The notes below the pieces were generated by a model. The model ran no database searches and was not told where the DNA came from. It saw only the letters and a program-made list of their open reading frames with translations. From assembly GCF_002994615.1 (NCBI RefSeq), contig NZ_PVNK01000073.1, positions 1 to 33,658 on the forward strand: a stretch of 33,658 nt of DNA. Direction: 5' to 3'. This DNA comes from Enhygromyxa salina (GTDB lineage Bacteria; Myxococcota_A; Polyangia; Nannocystales; Nannocystaceae). The position numbers were made by a program, and so were the translations under genes. Positions 15,306 to 25,146 of this stretch are shown in pieces; the stretch's first letter is position 1; every line of letters starts with the position of its first letter.

Positions 15306-15716
15306 ATGGCGGAAATCGCAGTGTTGTTGGCGAACAAGGCGCGCCGAGCCGCGCTGATTCAGACCGTTCGGGGCCGGCCCGAACTCACGATCGAGCAGCT
15401 CGAAGGGCTCCTCGACAATGGCGAGTATGCCGAGGAACTCCAGCAGATCACGGTCCGGGAGCTCGTGCGCCACCAGACGCATACGCCGGCCCTCGAGGTC
15501 CAGGCGGGGGAGTCGGTCGAGGACGCGGTGCTGCGTGTTTTTCACCACCTCCCGGATCAGCGGCTCACGTCGGGTTTTTTTCGTCGCTACATGGGCCTCG
15601 AGCGCTGGACCGCGCAGAAGGTGCTGGCCGACATGGCGGACCGCGGTCTGCTCGTGCGGTCGGGCAAGACCTCGGGCACGCGCTACTCGTTGTCGCAGGA
15701 GTCAGGTGGTGGCTGA
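15306..15716 (+). CDS. small winged-helix-like DNA-binding protein
   Basis: A 136-residue protein starting at the ATG at 15306 (GGGAG seven bases upstream). The N-terminal half is helical (AEIAVLLANKARRAALIQTV..., LTIEQLEGLL). The C-terminal half (about 70-130) has the pattern of a winged helix: helix DAVLRVFHHL, helix LTSGFFRRYMGL, recognition-like helix RWTAQKVLADMADRGLLV, and a wing GKTSGTRYSLS. I infer a transcriptional regulator of unknown target. It could be autoregulatory, given the dyad over its start. The 3' end overlaps the convergent sigma-factor gene by 15 bp (15702-15716). Confidence 0.7.
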   Translation: MAEIAVLLANKARRAALIQTVRGRPELTIEQLEGLLDNGEYAEELQQITVRELVRHQTHTPALEVQAGESVEDAVLRVFHHLPDQRLTSGFFRRYMGLERWTAQKVLADMADRGLLVRSGKTSGTRYSLSQESGGG

Positions 15717-16307
15717 TGACGGGGGCTCGGGGCCGGCGTCGCCGACCAGCCCCGCACGCCGCGCGAGCAAGATCAGCTGGTCGATCTTCTGCTGCGCCGT
15801 GAAGCGATCGGACAGGGCGGCCCGCGCCCGGGATAGCGTCATTCGCGCGGCCCCCGGGCTGATGCCGAGCTCCTGCGCGATCTCGTTGTGATCGCGGCCC
15901 TCGACCGCGCCCGCGAGCGCCCGGTAGGGGACCTCGTCGCAGTCGGCGAGCAGCGCGTTGATCTTGCGCAGATCCTCGCGGGCATCGAGCAAGCTGGCGT
16001 GGTCGGCGGGGTCGAAGCGCGGGCCGTGGACGGAAGACTGGTACTCGATCGCCTGGTGTCGGAGGCGGGTGAGCTCGCGCCGCACCGCGTTGTTGGCCGA
16101 ATTGAGCACCCAGTAGTGGACGTGCTTGGGCTGCGCGCCCGCGTCGAGCTTGGCCAGCAGGTCGAGCAGCGCGTCGTGGCTGACGTCGTGGATCTGGCTC
16201 TCGCGGTTGAAGTAGCCCCGGATGTGGGCGCGCAGGAGCTTGCGAAAGGCCGCGATCGCGTCGGGGTTGCCCGCGAGCAGCTCAGCGGGATCTGGCGCCT
16301 TGGCCAT
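15702..16307 (-). CDS. ECF-like RNA polymerase sigma factor
   Basis: A 201-residue sigma-70-family protein when started at the ATG at 16307 (a GTG at 16334 is an alternative; neither has a good ribosome-binding site). Region 2 is recognisable at about 16-82 (AIAAFRKLLRAHIRGYF...HDVSHDALLDLL...YWVLNSANNAVRRELTR). Region 4 is at about 108-166, with the helix-turn-helix HNEIAQELGISPGAARMTLSRARAAL (140-165). There is no adjacent anti-sigma gene, and about 35 residues extend past region 4. The start is only 72 bp from the divergent metzincin lipoprotein gene, a possible target. It is an orphan ECF-type factor by sequence; the subgroup is not determined. Confidence 0.85.
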   Translation of the reverse strand: MAKAPDPAELLAGNPDAIAAFRKLLRAHIRGYFNRESQIHDVSHDALLDLLAKLDAGAQPKHVHYWVLNSANNAVRRELTRLRHQAIEYQSSVHGPRFDPADHASLLDAREDLRKINALLADCDEVPYRALAGAVEGRDHNEIAQELGISPGAARMTLSRARAALSDRFTAQQKIDQLILLARRAGLVGDAGPEPPSSATT

Positions 16308-16379
16308 CAGCGGGAGATTAGCCGAAGAACCCACCTAGAGGTTTGAGTCGCCGGGTTAGATTAGGTAGTTTTCAGAGCT

Positions 16380-18092
16380 ATGAGGCGTGCGCGGCTTGCG
16401 ATATTTTTTCCGATTTTGGCCCTGCTTGGCTGCAGCGATGACGTCCAGGGGACGGGGACGACTGGGCCGACGACTGGCCTCGATGGGGGCAGCGAGACGC
16501 AAGGGGAGGGCGACGGGGACGGCGACGCGGGCGACGGGGACGGGGACGGGGACGGCGACGGCGACGCGGGCGACGGCGACGGCGACGGCGATCCGGGCGA
16601 CGGGGACGGCGACCTCCCGCCGCCGCCCTCGACGGGCATCCAGATCGTCGACGTGACGGTCGATCAGGGCGTCCGCATCCCGATTGTTCAGTACGGCAAC
16701 TGGCTGGCCCCGGACGAGCGCAACGCCGCGCTCATCAAGGATCGGCCGGCGCTGCTGCGGGCCTTCTACCTGGTCGAGGAGGGCTTCGAGCAGCGCACGA
16801 TCTACGCGATCTTGACCCTCGAGCTCGACGGTCAGACCTACGAGTTCGACACGCTCCAGACCGCGTTCCCGGAGCCGGCCTGCGAGGGCGAGGTCCAGAT
16901 GGAGTGTCGCTACGCGAGCACCGTCGGCAGCTTCAACTTCCGGATCCCCGCCGAGTACGTCCAGCCCGGCGTCGAGTTCAAGATCGAGACCTTCGAGGCC
17001 TCGCCGGGCCACGAGGACACGCCGACGGCGGCGATCCCCCACTACCCCTGGGAGGGCGGGACGGAGCCGGTCGGCGTCGACGACACGTACATGAAGATGC
17101 GCGTGGTCCTGGTGCCCGTGCACCACGACGTCGGCGATCAGTGCGCGCCCGCGCCCGACCTGAGCGAGCCCTTTGGGACCGACTACGAGGGCAACGAGCT
17201 CACCGTCGCGCAGTACATGGGCCTCCAGCTCGAGGCCGCCAACCCGGTCGACGAGGTCGAGATCATCGAGCGGGCGCCCGTCAACTGGGGCGGCAGCCTG
17301 ACCAACGGATCGCTGCTCGGGGCGCTCTCGCAGCTGCGCTCCCAGGACAACGCGCCGCCCGAGCAGTACTACTACGCGGTCGCGGTGCCCTGTGAGGGGT
17401 ACCCGGACTTCTCGGGCATCGCTCAGATCGGCGGGCCGAGCAAGAACGCCGCGAGCTCGAGGGTCGGGTGGGGCGTCTGGTACGAGGACAAGGCTCAGGT
17501 CGCCGAGACCTTCGTGCACGAGGTCGGGCACCAGCAAGGTCGCGCGCACATCCACTGCAGCGGTGAAGAGGCCGGCACCGACCCCAGCTATCCGAACAAC
17601 AGCGGCGACATCGACTCGTTCGGGACCCACATCTTTCGCAATCCGGTCGACACCCACCCGCCGTCGGACCACGACTACATGACCTACTGCCAGAGCACCT
17701 GGGTCAGCGAGTGGGGCTGGCGGCTGGTCTATCCCTGGATCACCGAGATCAGCTCGTGGGAGCTCGAGGGCCCCGCCGCGGGCGGGCTCGCCAAGCGGCC
17801 GCTGCTGTTCGGCCACATCGGCAGCAGCGGCGAGCAGCGCTGGTGGACCGCGAGCGACTACTGGGATCCGAGCGCGGCGCAGGGCTTCGAGACCGTGGAG
17901 TTCGAGGTCGAGGGCCGGGCGGTGGCCGTGCGGGCGCTGCACGTGGCCAGCGATCACGGCGACGACTACATGATCGTCGCGCCGCTGCCTGCGGACCACG
18001 AGCTCGAGCAGCTCGGCGGGCTCCAGTGGGTCGATCGCGAGGACGTCCGGCGCGTGGTCGATGTCGCGCGGGTCGACGGTCTGCGAAAATAG
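16380..18092 (+). CDS. metzincin-type zinc protease lipoprotein
   Basis: A 570-residue exported lipoprotein. The signal ends LLGC (Cys18). A Gly-Asp-rich linker follows at about 42-78, then PPPP and a folded domain with the full metzincin zinc site HEVGHQQGRAH at 380-390 (HExxHxxGxxH) and a Met-turn candidate HDYMTYC with Met434. It is therefore very likely an active cell-surface metalloprotease. Cysteines flank the active site (HC after the third His, C437), suggesting disulfides. The GC-rich linker DNA is a gacggg/gacggc-type repeat at 16505-16610. The gene is divergent from the ECF sigma factor, with 72 bp between starts. Its substrate and exact family are not identifiable here. Confidence 0.88.
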   Translation: MRRARLAIFFPILALLGCSDDVQGTGTTGPTTGLDGGSETQGEGDGDGDAGDGDGDGDGDGDAGDGDGDGDPGDGDGDLPPPPSTGIQIVDVTVDQGVRIPIVQYGNWLAPDERNAALIKDRPALLRAFYLVEEGFEQRTIYAILTLELDGQTYEFDTLQTAFPEPACEGEVQMECRYASTVGSFNFRIPAEYVQPGVEFKIETFEASPGHEDTPTAAIPHYPWEGGTEPVGVDDTYMKMRVVLVPVHHDVGDQCAPAPDLSEPFGTDYEGNELTVAQYMGLQLEAANPVDEVEIIERAPVNWGGSLTNGSLLGALSQLRSQDNAPPEQYYYAVAVPCEGYPDFSGIAQIGGPSKNAASSRVGWGVWYEDKAQVAETFVHEVGHQQGRAHIHCSGEEAGTDPSYPNNSGDIDSFGTHIFRNPVDTHPPSDHDYMTYCQSTWVSEWGWRLVYPWITEISSWELEGPAAGGLAKRPLLFGHIGSSGEQRWWTASDYWDPSAAQGFETVEFEVEGRAVAVRALHVASDHGDDYMIVAPLPADHELEQLGGLQWVDREDVRRVVDVARVDGLRK

Positions 18093-18176
18093 CGGCTCCG
18101 GGCCCCTCGGGGCGCAACCCTTGCTGGGGGTCTGCGGTTGTGGCCGCCCGGGACGCCGACCATGTTGGGGGCGCAA

Positions 18177-18593
18177 ATGAAGCGCAACGAACCCGTCTCC
18201 AAGATCATGACCGTGGGCGTCCAGACCGTTCACACCGGCCAGAAGCTGAGCGAAGTCCGCAAGCTGCTGGCCGACAACCCCTACCACCACGTGCCCGTGG
18301 TCAGCGGCGACAAGCTGATCGGGATGATCAGCGCGACCGACATGATCAAGCTCAGCCTCGCGATCTACGGGGCCGATCAGCGGGCCGTCGACGCCATGCT
18401 CGACGGCGAGCACAGCATCGAGTCGGTGATGACCAAGGAGCTGGTCACGATCTCGTCCAAGGACACGGTTCGCGCCGCGGCCGAGGTCTTTGGCGGGGGC
18501 CTGTTCCACTCGCTGCCGGTCGTCGAGGGCGACAAGCTCGTCGGGCTGGTCACGAGCACCGACGTGATCCGCTACCTGCTCGCCCAGTACTGA
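18177..18593 (+). CDS. tandem CBS-domain protein (first of pair)
   Basis: A 138-residue protein made only of two CBS domains (Bateman module). The first is VSKIMTVGVQTVHTGQKLSEV...HHVPVVSGDKLIGMISATDMI, the second is IESVMTKELVTISSKDTVRAA...HSLPVVEGDKLVGLVTSTDVI. Such modules bind adenine nucleotides and regulate partners. The start is the ATG at 18177 (MKRNEPV). Upstream in-frame ATGs at 18138 and 18162 add residues outside the domain. It is followed after 10 bp by a second CBS protein, so the two are probably co-transcribed and may form a heteromer. No effector domain is attached. Confidence 0.88.
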   Translation: MKRNEPVSKIMTVGVQTVHTGQKLSEVRKLLADNPYHHVPVVSGDKLIGMISATDMIKLSLAIYGADQRAVDAMLDGEHSIESVMTKELVTISSKDTVRAAAEVFGGGLFHSLPVVEGDKLVGLVTSTDVIRYLLAQY

Positions 18594-18603
18594 GGCCGAA
18601 GCG

Positions 18604-19008
18604 ATGACCGACAGCAAGCAAACCATCGCCGCGTGGATGACCTCGCAGCCCTACACGATCGGCGACGATCAGACGCTCGCGTTCGCGCGCGAGCGCATGC
18701 ACCACCACGACGTCCGCCACCTCCCGGTCCTCCACGGCGGGCACCTCGTCGGGGTCGTCAGCAGCCGCGACATCGCGATGGTCGAGTCGCTGCCGGGCGT
18801 CGACATCGCCCACGTCAAGGTCGAAGAGGCCATGAGCGAGGAGCCGTGGACGGTCGGTCCTGACACGCCGCTGACCAAGGTCGCGCAGGTCATGGCCGAG
18901 CGCCGGCTCGGGACCGCGATCGTCGTCGACCGTGAGGGCAGCGACGAGGTCGTCGGCGTGTTCACGACGACCGACGCGCTCCGGGCCTTGGCCCGGTACA
19001 GCGCCTGA
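18604..19008 (+). CDS. tandem CBS-domain protein (second of pair)
   Basis: A 134-residue protein consisting of two CBS domains: IAAWMTSQPYTIGDDQTLAFA...HLPVLHGGHLVGVVSSRDI, then VEEAMSEEPWTVGPDTPLTKV...AIVVDREGSDEVVGVFTTTDAL. It is a stand-alone nucleotide-sensing module, like its upstream neighbour but clearly diverged from it. The ATG at 18604 has a gagg element about 8 bases upstream overlapping the preceding stop. It is convergent with the VWA lipoprotein gene. The partner protein is unknown. Confidence 0.88.
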   Translation: MTDSKQTIAAWMTSQPYTIGDDQTLAFARERMHHHDVRHLPVLHGGHLVGVVSSRDIAMVESLPGVDIAHVKVEEAMSEEPWTVGPDTPLTKVAQVMAERRLGTAIVVDREGSDEVVGVFTTTDALRALARYSA

Positions 19009-19031
19009 CCGGGGGGGGGCGCGGAGCGGGC

Positions 19032-20981
19032 TCAGCCGAACTGGCCCTGGAGCACCGCCTCGTAGTCGCTCATGATCTCGACCATCTCGACGACCTCGGC
19101 GTCGTCGAGGGCCTCGGCGGCCTCCTGCAGCCACGCGCTCATCGCGTTGGCGGTGCCGATCGCGTCTTCGTATTGCTGGGCGTCGATCATCGCCGAGATC
19201 GCAATGAAGGCCTTGGCGAAGTTGACGACGACGTCGCCCTTGTAGAGCTGCGAGGCGTCGGCGTTGACGACCTCGCCGAGGGTCACGACGTACTCGTCGC
19301 TCATCGGCTCGAAGGTGTCCGGGTGCAGGTACGTGGCCTTGGCCTTGATCGTGTCGAGCTGCTGGGGCGCGTCGGGATCGCAGGTCTGGATGATCTGGTG
19401 GAAGCTCATCGCGTCGTTGGCCGCGAGGTGCTGGGGCTCGACCTCGGCCGGGTCGGCGCTGTACTCCTCGCCGTGGAATTCCTTGATGCCGAAGTACCAG
19501 GGCATCGTCAGCTCCATCTGGACGTTGCGCGCGGCGACGGTGGTGTTGGCCAGGAAGCGCTCGGGATCGCCGAACATGCGCTCGGCCTCCTTCTCGCTGT
19601 CGACGAAGATGTACGCGCCCTTGCCCGCGTCGGTCACGTCGTTCATCAGGTCGTCGTGGTAGCCGCTGGCCTCGCTGACGCCGACGCCGATGAGGTAGAT
19701 GCCCTCGCCGTCGGAGTCGCTGGCCTCGGCCGCGATCAGATCGATGTCGGTGATGCCAGCGTTGGCGCCCCCGTCGCTGACGAGGAACACGCGGTTGATG
19801 CCGCCCTTGATGTAGTGCTCGTTGGCGAGCTCGTAGCCGGTCACGAGCCCGTCGTGGAGGTTGGTGCCGCCGCTGGCGTCGATCTGAGCGATCGCGGCCA
19901 TCAGCCCCGGATCGTTGGGGCCCTCGACCTCGTAGCCGTCGAGCAGGATCGACTGCTCGGTGTCCCAGCCCAGCAGCGAGATCTTGTCGCCCGCGCGGAG
20001 CTGGCCGGCGGTCGCGGTGACCGTGTCGATCAGCAGCTCGATCGGCTCGCCGCTCATCGAGCCCGACATGTCGAGGGTGTAGACGAGGTTGAAGGCGGGG
20101 CGGTCGGTCGGGCTGAGCGCCTGGCCCTGGGCGTAGAGCAGGAGGGTGAACTCGCCGGTGTCGGGGTCGGTCCGACGCATCTGGATGCCGACGTCGACCG
20201 GGTCGGCCGTGGGGTTGTCGTAGCTGAGATCGTAGTAGTTGAGGAACTCGTACACGCGCACGCGGCTGGCCGGGACCACGCTGCCCTCGGACACGAGCCG
20301 GCGCACGAACGCGGGCGAGGCCTGGGAATTGCTGTCGTCGTTGCTCATGTAGAGCACGACCGGGTCCTTGGTGTCGGGGCAGGCCGCGGCCTCTTCGTCG
20401 GCCGGGGCCGGCATCGCGCAGCTGTCGACCTCGCAGTCGGGATCCTCGCCGAGCTGGCAGTTGCAGTCGCACCAGCCGTCGGCCGTGCACGCCGCGTTCT
20501 CGCACAGACCGTCCATGCACGCGCAGTCCTCGTCGATGCAGCAGGCCGGGCTCATCGGCGGGGGCTCGCCGAGGCCCTCGGTCCACGGGAAGGCCTCGCA
20601 GATGTTGGGCTCGACGCCGCAGCCGTCGGGATCGTCGGGCTCGAGGCAGTCGTAGAGGGTGTCGCCGTCGCCGTCTCCGGTGTCGCCGTCGCCGTCGCCG
20701 CCGTCGCCGTCGCCGTCGCCGGGATCGCCCCACTCGTCGCCGTCGCCGTCGCCGCCGTCGCCCGTGTCGCCGCCGGGATCACCGTCGCCACCGCTGTCGT
20801 CGTCGCCGGGCTCTCCGTTGCCCCCGGGCTGAGGGATCGGCGCCTCGGGCCACTCGGCGTCGCCACCGACGAGCGGTCCGTTGGCCACGGGCGCCGCCGC
20901 CTGTCCGCAGCCTGCGAGCGTGGCCAGGCTCAGGCAGGCGAAGGACAGGAGCACGAAGTCCGGGGAGGCGAGTCGGGTCAT
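19032..20981 (-). CDS. VWA-domain GD-linker lipoprotein
   Basis: The start is taken at the ATG at 20981 (MTRLASPDF), because the signal peptide ending LAGC (Cys25) follows. The 649-residue product has a long Gly-Asp/Pro linker (about 50-105). A Cys-rich block with EGF-like or follistatin-like spacing (CCIDEDCACMDGLC... CDCNC) follows at about 125-195. Then comes a von Willebrand factor A domain with the MIDAS motif DMSGSMSG near 303-310, preceded by a YEFLNYYDLSYDNP segment and followed by a SDGGANAG site. The C-terminus is a helical extension of the type found in bacterial VWA surface proteins. It probably mediates metal-dependent adhesion or protein binding at the cell surface. A 32-bp gap separates it from the SEC-C gene upstream. 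Confidence 0.9.
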   Translation of the reverse strand: MTRLASPDFVLLSFACLSLATLAGCGQAAAPVANGPLVGGDAEWPEAPIPQPGGNGEPGDDDSGGDGDPGGDTGDGGDGDGDEWGDPGDGDGDGGDGDGDTGDGDGDTLYDCLEPDDPDGCGVEPNICEAFPWTEGLGEPPPMSPACCIDEDCACMDGLCENAACTADGWCDCNCQLGEDPDCEVDSCAMPAPADEEAAACPDTKDPVVLYMSNDDSNSQASPAFVRRLVSEGSVVPASRVRVYEFLNYYDLSYDNPTADPVDVGIQMRRTDPDTGEFTLLLYAQGQALSPTDRPAFNLVYTLDMSGSMSGEPIELLIDTVTATAGQLRAGDKISLLGWDTEQSILLDGYEVEGPNDPGLMAAIAQIDASGGTNLHDGLVTGYELANEHYIKGGINRVFLVSDGGANAGITDIDLIAAEASDSDGEGIYLIGVGVSEASGYHDDLMNDVTDAGKGAYIFVDSEKEAERMFGDPERFLANTTVAARNVQMELTMPWYFGIKEFHGEEYSADPAEVEPQHLAANDAMSFHQIIQTCDPDAPQQLDTIKAKATYLHPDTFEPMSDEYVVTLGEVVNADASQLYKGDVVVNFAKAFIAISAMIDAQQYEDAIGTANAMSAWLQEAAEALDDAEVVEMVEIMSDYEAVLQGQFG

Positions 20982-21013
20982 GGCCGGGGAGTGCCACGAC
21001 CTTGGTGGATCGA

Positions 21014-21445
21014 TCACGGACCCGCGTGGTCGGGCGCGACGTGCTCACCCGAGACGTAGAACCAGCGGCCATCACGGCGCACAAACACGCTGCGCTCGGC
21101 GAAGGACACGTCCTGACCCTCGCGCGACAGCTTGGCGAAGAACAGGACCTCGGCGCGGTCGTCGACGATCGGCCCGACCTCGCGGACCTCGAGCTTCTGG
21201 AAGCGCGTCAGCGTCGAGAAGCGCCGGATCTCCTCGGCCCAGGCCGCGCGATCGTCCCGATGCTGCGGCCCCTCGGGGTCGGTGGTGTCGAGGAGGTACT
21301 CGACCGCCCCGACCGCGTAGGCGCTGTAGCGTGAGCGCATCAGCGCCTCGGGATCGGCCGCGGGCGTGCCCTGGTGGAGGCGCCGACAGCAGCGCTTGAA
21401 CTTGCGACCCGATCCACACGGGCACGGGGCGTTGGGCGAGCGCAC
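21014..21445 (-). CDS. SEC-C motif / YchJ-like protein
   Basis: A 143-residue protein with an N-terminal zinc-binding SEC-C motif (CPCGSGRKFKRCC) and the YchJ-type pattern LMRSRYSAYAVGAVEYLLDT, then an NTF2-like domain (W-AEEIRRFSTLTRFQKLEV...VLFFAKLS...FVRRDGRWFYVSG). This matches the UPF0225/YchJ family, cytosolic and of uncertain role. The start is a GTG at 21445, with GGGAG about nine bases upstream. It is probably the first gene of a two-gene unit with the VWA lipoprotein, although their functions look unrelated. Confidence 0.9.
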   Translation of the reverse strand: MRSPNAPCPCGSGRKFKRCCRRLHQGTPAADPEALMRSRYSAYAVGAVEYLLDTTDPEGPQHRDDRAAWAEEIRRFSTLTRFQKLEVREVGPIVDDRAEVLFFAKLSREGQDVSFAERSVFVRRDGRWFYVSGEHVAPDHAGP

Positions 21446-21950
21446 GAGCTCAGCTCTCCCGTCGGCAGGTCGAGCGACCGTTGGCGCCGTTGTGGACGCG
21501 GAGAACGAGGCTGAAGACTCCGCAGGGCTCGGCGGCTCTCACTCGCGCATCCTACTTCAGCCCGCGATCCGTCCGATAGTCTCGCAAGGCATGATCCTGA
21601 CCGTTGCGAGCGCGTTGGCGCTGACCGTCGCCAGTTTCGCCTACGCCGCTCGCCCTTGGTCTGGGCGAGGACGGGCTCAGGCAGGTGCGGACGTCCGGCG
21701 TGTGACCCGGCCGCGCCGCGCAGATTGCAAGGCTCTCGCCGTTGCGAGCCGTGCGGATGCCATACTGGGCTCGGCGAATACGTAGGCGTGACCACGCAGC
21801 GCGGGGTCTGCTGTCTCGTCGACGGACCAACTGAGGTACAAATCGGCCTGCTCAAAGTTAGGCGTGTACACGAGACCTGCGGTCGTTCTACCGTAGCAGG
21901 CCGCTGCACCGCAGGGGCCACATCACGCGGAGCCCGTCGCGCTCGAACCC
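21446..21950. other. low-coding stretch with gene debris
   Basis: About 500 bp without a convincing intact gene. Two weak candidates are visible: a plus-strand 64-codon frame at 21591-21785 starting MILTVASALALTVASFAYA, which looks signal-like but then becomes Arg-rich, and a minus-strand remnant at 21677-21871 described separately. Third-position GC is lower than in the neighbouring genes, as expected for decayed sequence. Confidence 0.5.
21677..21871 (-). pseudogene. possible remnant of unknown gene
   Basis: The minus-strand frame opening with a GTG at 21871 reads VYTPNFEQADLYLSWSVDE and then DPALRGHAYVFAEPS, protein-like for about 40 residues. It degenerates into Arg/Ala-rich sequence before its stop. 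In-frame sequence just upstream (CGPCGAAACYGRTTAG) is also protein-like but is preceded by a TGA. I read it as part of a decayed gene of unknown family. Confidence 0.25.
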
Positions 21951-22934
21951 TCAGGCCTTCATCAGGTCAGCGGATCGAAGTTTGAGTCCGAAGTGGGCCG
22001 CTGCGGCGGCGGTGGCCTCAGCGGAGGACTTCGCCCGCTTGCTGTCATGGACGACCCAGTGGGTGAGGTTGCCGCGGTCCCGGGCGCCTTGGATGGCCTC
22101 GAGGGTCTCAGCGTCCAACGAGGGGAGGGCCTGTTGCCAGTCGGCTTCCACATGTTCGAGGAAACCGAACGCGCCGTCGCCGTTGTCGAACGAGAGGTCG
22201 GATCGCCAGTTCACACCCAGGTAGTAGTAGACGTCGACCGCGGAGTCGGAGACCACGATTGCGTCGAAACCGCGGGGCTCGGCTGGGTCGTGGTCGAGGC
22301 TCGGCGGCGGCGTCCGTCGGTCCCAGACGAGCTTGCCTCCGGGCCGTCGTGCTCCGAGGCTGGCGACCTCCCAGACGGGCTCCTCCGGGTGCCGCCGGCA
22401 CCAGGACAGCACGAGGGGAGCCCATGCGCGCGCCAGAACGCCCGCTGCGAGGGGGTGGTCTGGAGTCGTGGTCAGGTCCAAGGCGGCATCGAGGTGTCGG
22501 GTCGCCAGGGCCTTCTCCAGCGACTTGATCCTGTAGAGATGGCCCGGCCTCGACGAGCCCGTCGAGGCGCGTGAGCTGGAGTCTGACAGGAGCGCGAGGT
22601 TGGCCTGTGTGAGGGCGTCGGCCCCTGCGCAGCCCTCGAGGGTCGGCAACGGGGGAAGGGCTCGGGGAAACAGGAGATCACCTACCGCAAACGTGGCCCA
22701 TGTCGCGACCAGGGTGTAGGGACATGCGGCCTTGTCCCGCGAGATCCACATCTTCAGGACCTCACGGCTCTGTCCTGTGGTGAGGTGCAGGCGCTCGAGC
22801 TCCGCGAGCTTGGCACGGACCCAGCAGACCCGCATCTCCTCGGCAAGGAAGACGACGTTCTCCGGGTCGATCGGAAGCTCGTCGTCCTCCCGGGGGTATC
22901 GACCGCGGTTCGCAGACATGCTCAGCCAAGGCAT
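21951..22934 (-). CDS. hypothetical protein
   Basis: A 327-residue protein with an ATG at 22934 and a good GGGAG ribosome-binding site six bases upstream, which favours it over the in-frame ATG at 22919. I do not recognise a family. The N-terminal half is helical (VVFLAEEMRVCWVRAKLAELERL). The C-terminal half contains a beta/aromatic patch (GFDAIVVSDSAVDVYYYLGVNW), an acidic segment and a helical tail rich in Ala (SSAEATAAAAAHFG). There is no signal peptide or transmembrane segment, so it is probably cytosolic. Its codon use is a little less GC-rich than that of its neighbours, and it sits among gene debris, consistent with an acquired gene. Confidence 0.65.
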   Translation of the reverse strand: MPWLSMSANRGRYPREDDELPIDPENVVFLAEEMRVCWVRAKLAELERLHLTTGQSREVLKMWISRDKAACPYTLVATWATFAVGDLLFPRALPPLPTLEGCAGADALTQANLALLSDSSSRASTGSSRPGHLYRIKSLEKALATRHLDAALDLTTTPDHPLAAGVLARAWAPLVLSWCRRHPEEPVWEVASLGARRPGGKLVWDRRTPPPSLDHDPAEPRGFDAIVVSDSAVDVYYYLGVNWRSDLSFDNGDGAFGFLEHVEADWQQALPSLDAETLEAIQGARDRGNLTHWVVHDSKRAKSSAEATAAAAAHFGLKLRSADLMKA

Positions 22935-22964
22935 CGGTGCTCCCGTCAGATGTATACGATCCCC

Positions 22965-23135
22965 ATGATGACCCGACGCGCGATGCGTCCGACCTGCCTC
23001 GATGAGAGAATCTTGGTCGATCTGTGCACCTGGCCGGCCAAGTCGCTTCTGTGGAACCAGGCGCTGTTGGCGAAGGTGATGGGCCCGCTCGCCGAAGGCG
23101 GGCTGCGCGACCTCGGCACCGAGTCCTTCGAGTGA
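22965..23135 (+). CDS. short hypothetical ORF
   Basis: A 56-codon frame from the ATG at 22965 (a second ATG follows at 22968) to 23135 encodes a protein-like sequence (RPTCLDERILVDLCTWPAKS, then LLWNQALLAKVMGPLAEGG). No ribosome-binding site is seen and no family is recognised. It could be a genuine small protein divergent from the upstream hypothetical gene, or the tail of a lost gene. Confidence 0.25.
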   Translation: MMTRRAMRPTCLDERILVDLCTWPAKSLLWNQALLAKVMGPLAEGGLRDLGTESFE

Positions 23136-23202
23136 GCATGAGAGTACAACGCGTCACGAGACCGGCGGCCAAGGTCCGCGCTCGCCCAGTGCGTCGGGCT
23201 GC

Positions 23203-23218
23203 CTAGCAGCCCGGGGTG

Positions 23219-23222
<4 letters not shown>
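23203..23222. repeat. REP-like palindrome overlapping a stop
   Basis: ctagcagcccggggtgctag is palindromic except for one mismatched pair. On the minus strand its arm ctagcacc provides the TAG stop (23219-23221) of the beta-propeller lipoprotein. It shares CTAGCAGCCCG with 12075-12094 and CTAGCAGCCCGnGGTGC with 33532-33548. Confidence 0.8.
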
Positions 23223-24628
<1,406 letters not shown>

Positions 24629-24645
24629 GGTTGACTCCCAAACTA

Positions 24646-25146
24646 TCACGAGCCTTCGATGCCACAGGGCAGCTTCGCAAACACCTCGTCGGTGCGCTGA
24701 TACAGCGGGTCGCAGGTGCGCGGATCGAGCGGCCCGATCCACGCCGGGCCACCGATCTGGCCAGTGCCTGTCCGATAGTAGGGCGGCAGGTGAGGTCGGA
24801 TGAAGCGCGCACCCCCGCGTTCGTCGCGGGCCCCAAACACGATGCGCCCGATCCCGTGGAGCAGGCAGGCACCGAAGCACATCAGGCAGGGCTCGAGGGT
24901 CGTGACCACGGTCATCTCGGCGGCGCGTGGCCACAGCCCGAGCTCGACTTGCGCGAGCGCCTGCATCTCGGCGTGGCGGCCCGGGTGGTAGGGCGGCCCG
25001 GGGACCTCCGACGCACCCTCGGCGATCACCCGCCCGTCGAGGGCGACCAGGGCTCCGACCGGGAGCCCGCCGCGAGCTTCGTTGGCGAGGGCGAGTTCGA
25101 CGGCGCGGGCGAGGAGCTGGCGGTCGGTCGGGGAGGCTGGCGTCAC
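24646..25146 (-). CDS. nucleoside/cytidine deaminase family protein
   Basis: A 166-residue zinc-dependent deaminase with the family motifs HAEMQAL (His58, catalytic Glu60) and TLEPCLMCFGAC (Cys87, Cys90). These bind the catalytic zinc and deaminate a base, nucleoside or tRNA. The later part (GIGRIVFGARDERGGARFIRPHLPPYY) differs from tRNA-adenosine deaminase TadA, so a free nucleoside or guanine/cytosine-type substrate is at least as likely. The start codon overlaps the stop of the upstream PEGA-like gene by four bases (25143-25146), so the two are coupled. A 17-bp gap separates it from the downstream propeller lipoprotein. Confidence 0.88.
   Translation of the reverse strand: MTPASPTDRQLLARAVELALANEARGGLPVGALVALDGRVIAEGASEVPGPPYHPGRHAEMQALAQVELGLWPRAAEMTVVTTLEPCLMCFGACLLHGIGRIVFGARDERGGARFIRPHLPPYYRTGTGQIGGPAWIGPLDPRTCDPLYQRTDEVFAKLPCGIEGS

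Noticed and set aside
16356..18626. Long minus-strand open frame opposite the metzincin gene
   Set aside because: Shadow of the plus-strand gene; its ending is Val/Ala/Arg repeats complementary to the GD linker.
19173..21059. Plus-strand 628-codon frame opposite the VWA gene
   Set aside because: Val/Ala-rich antisense shadow of a gene with a signal peptide and a MIDAS motif.
24646..25146. Naming the deaminase tadA
   Set aside because: The zinc motifs fit, but the C-terminal part differs from tRNA-adenosine deaminases and the substrate cannot be told from sequence alone.
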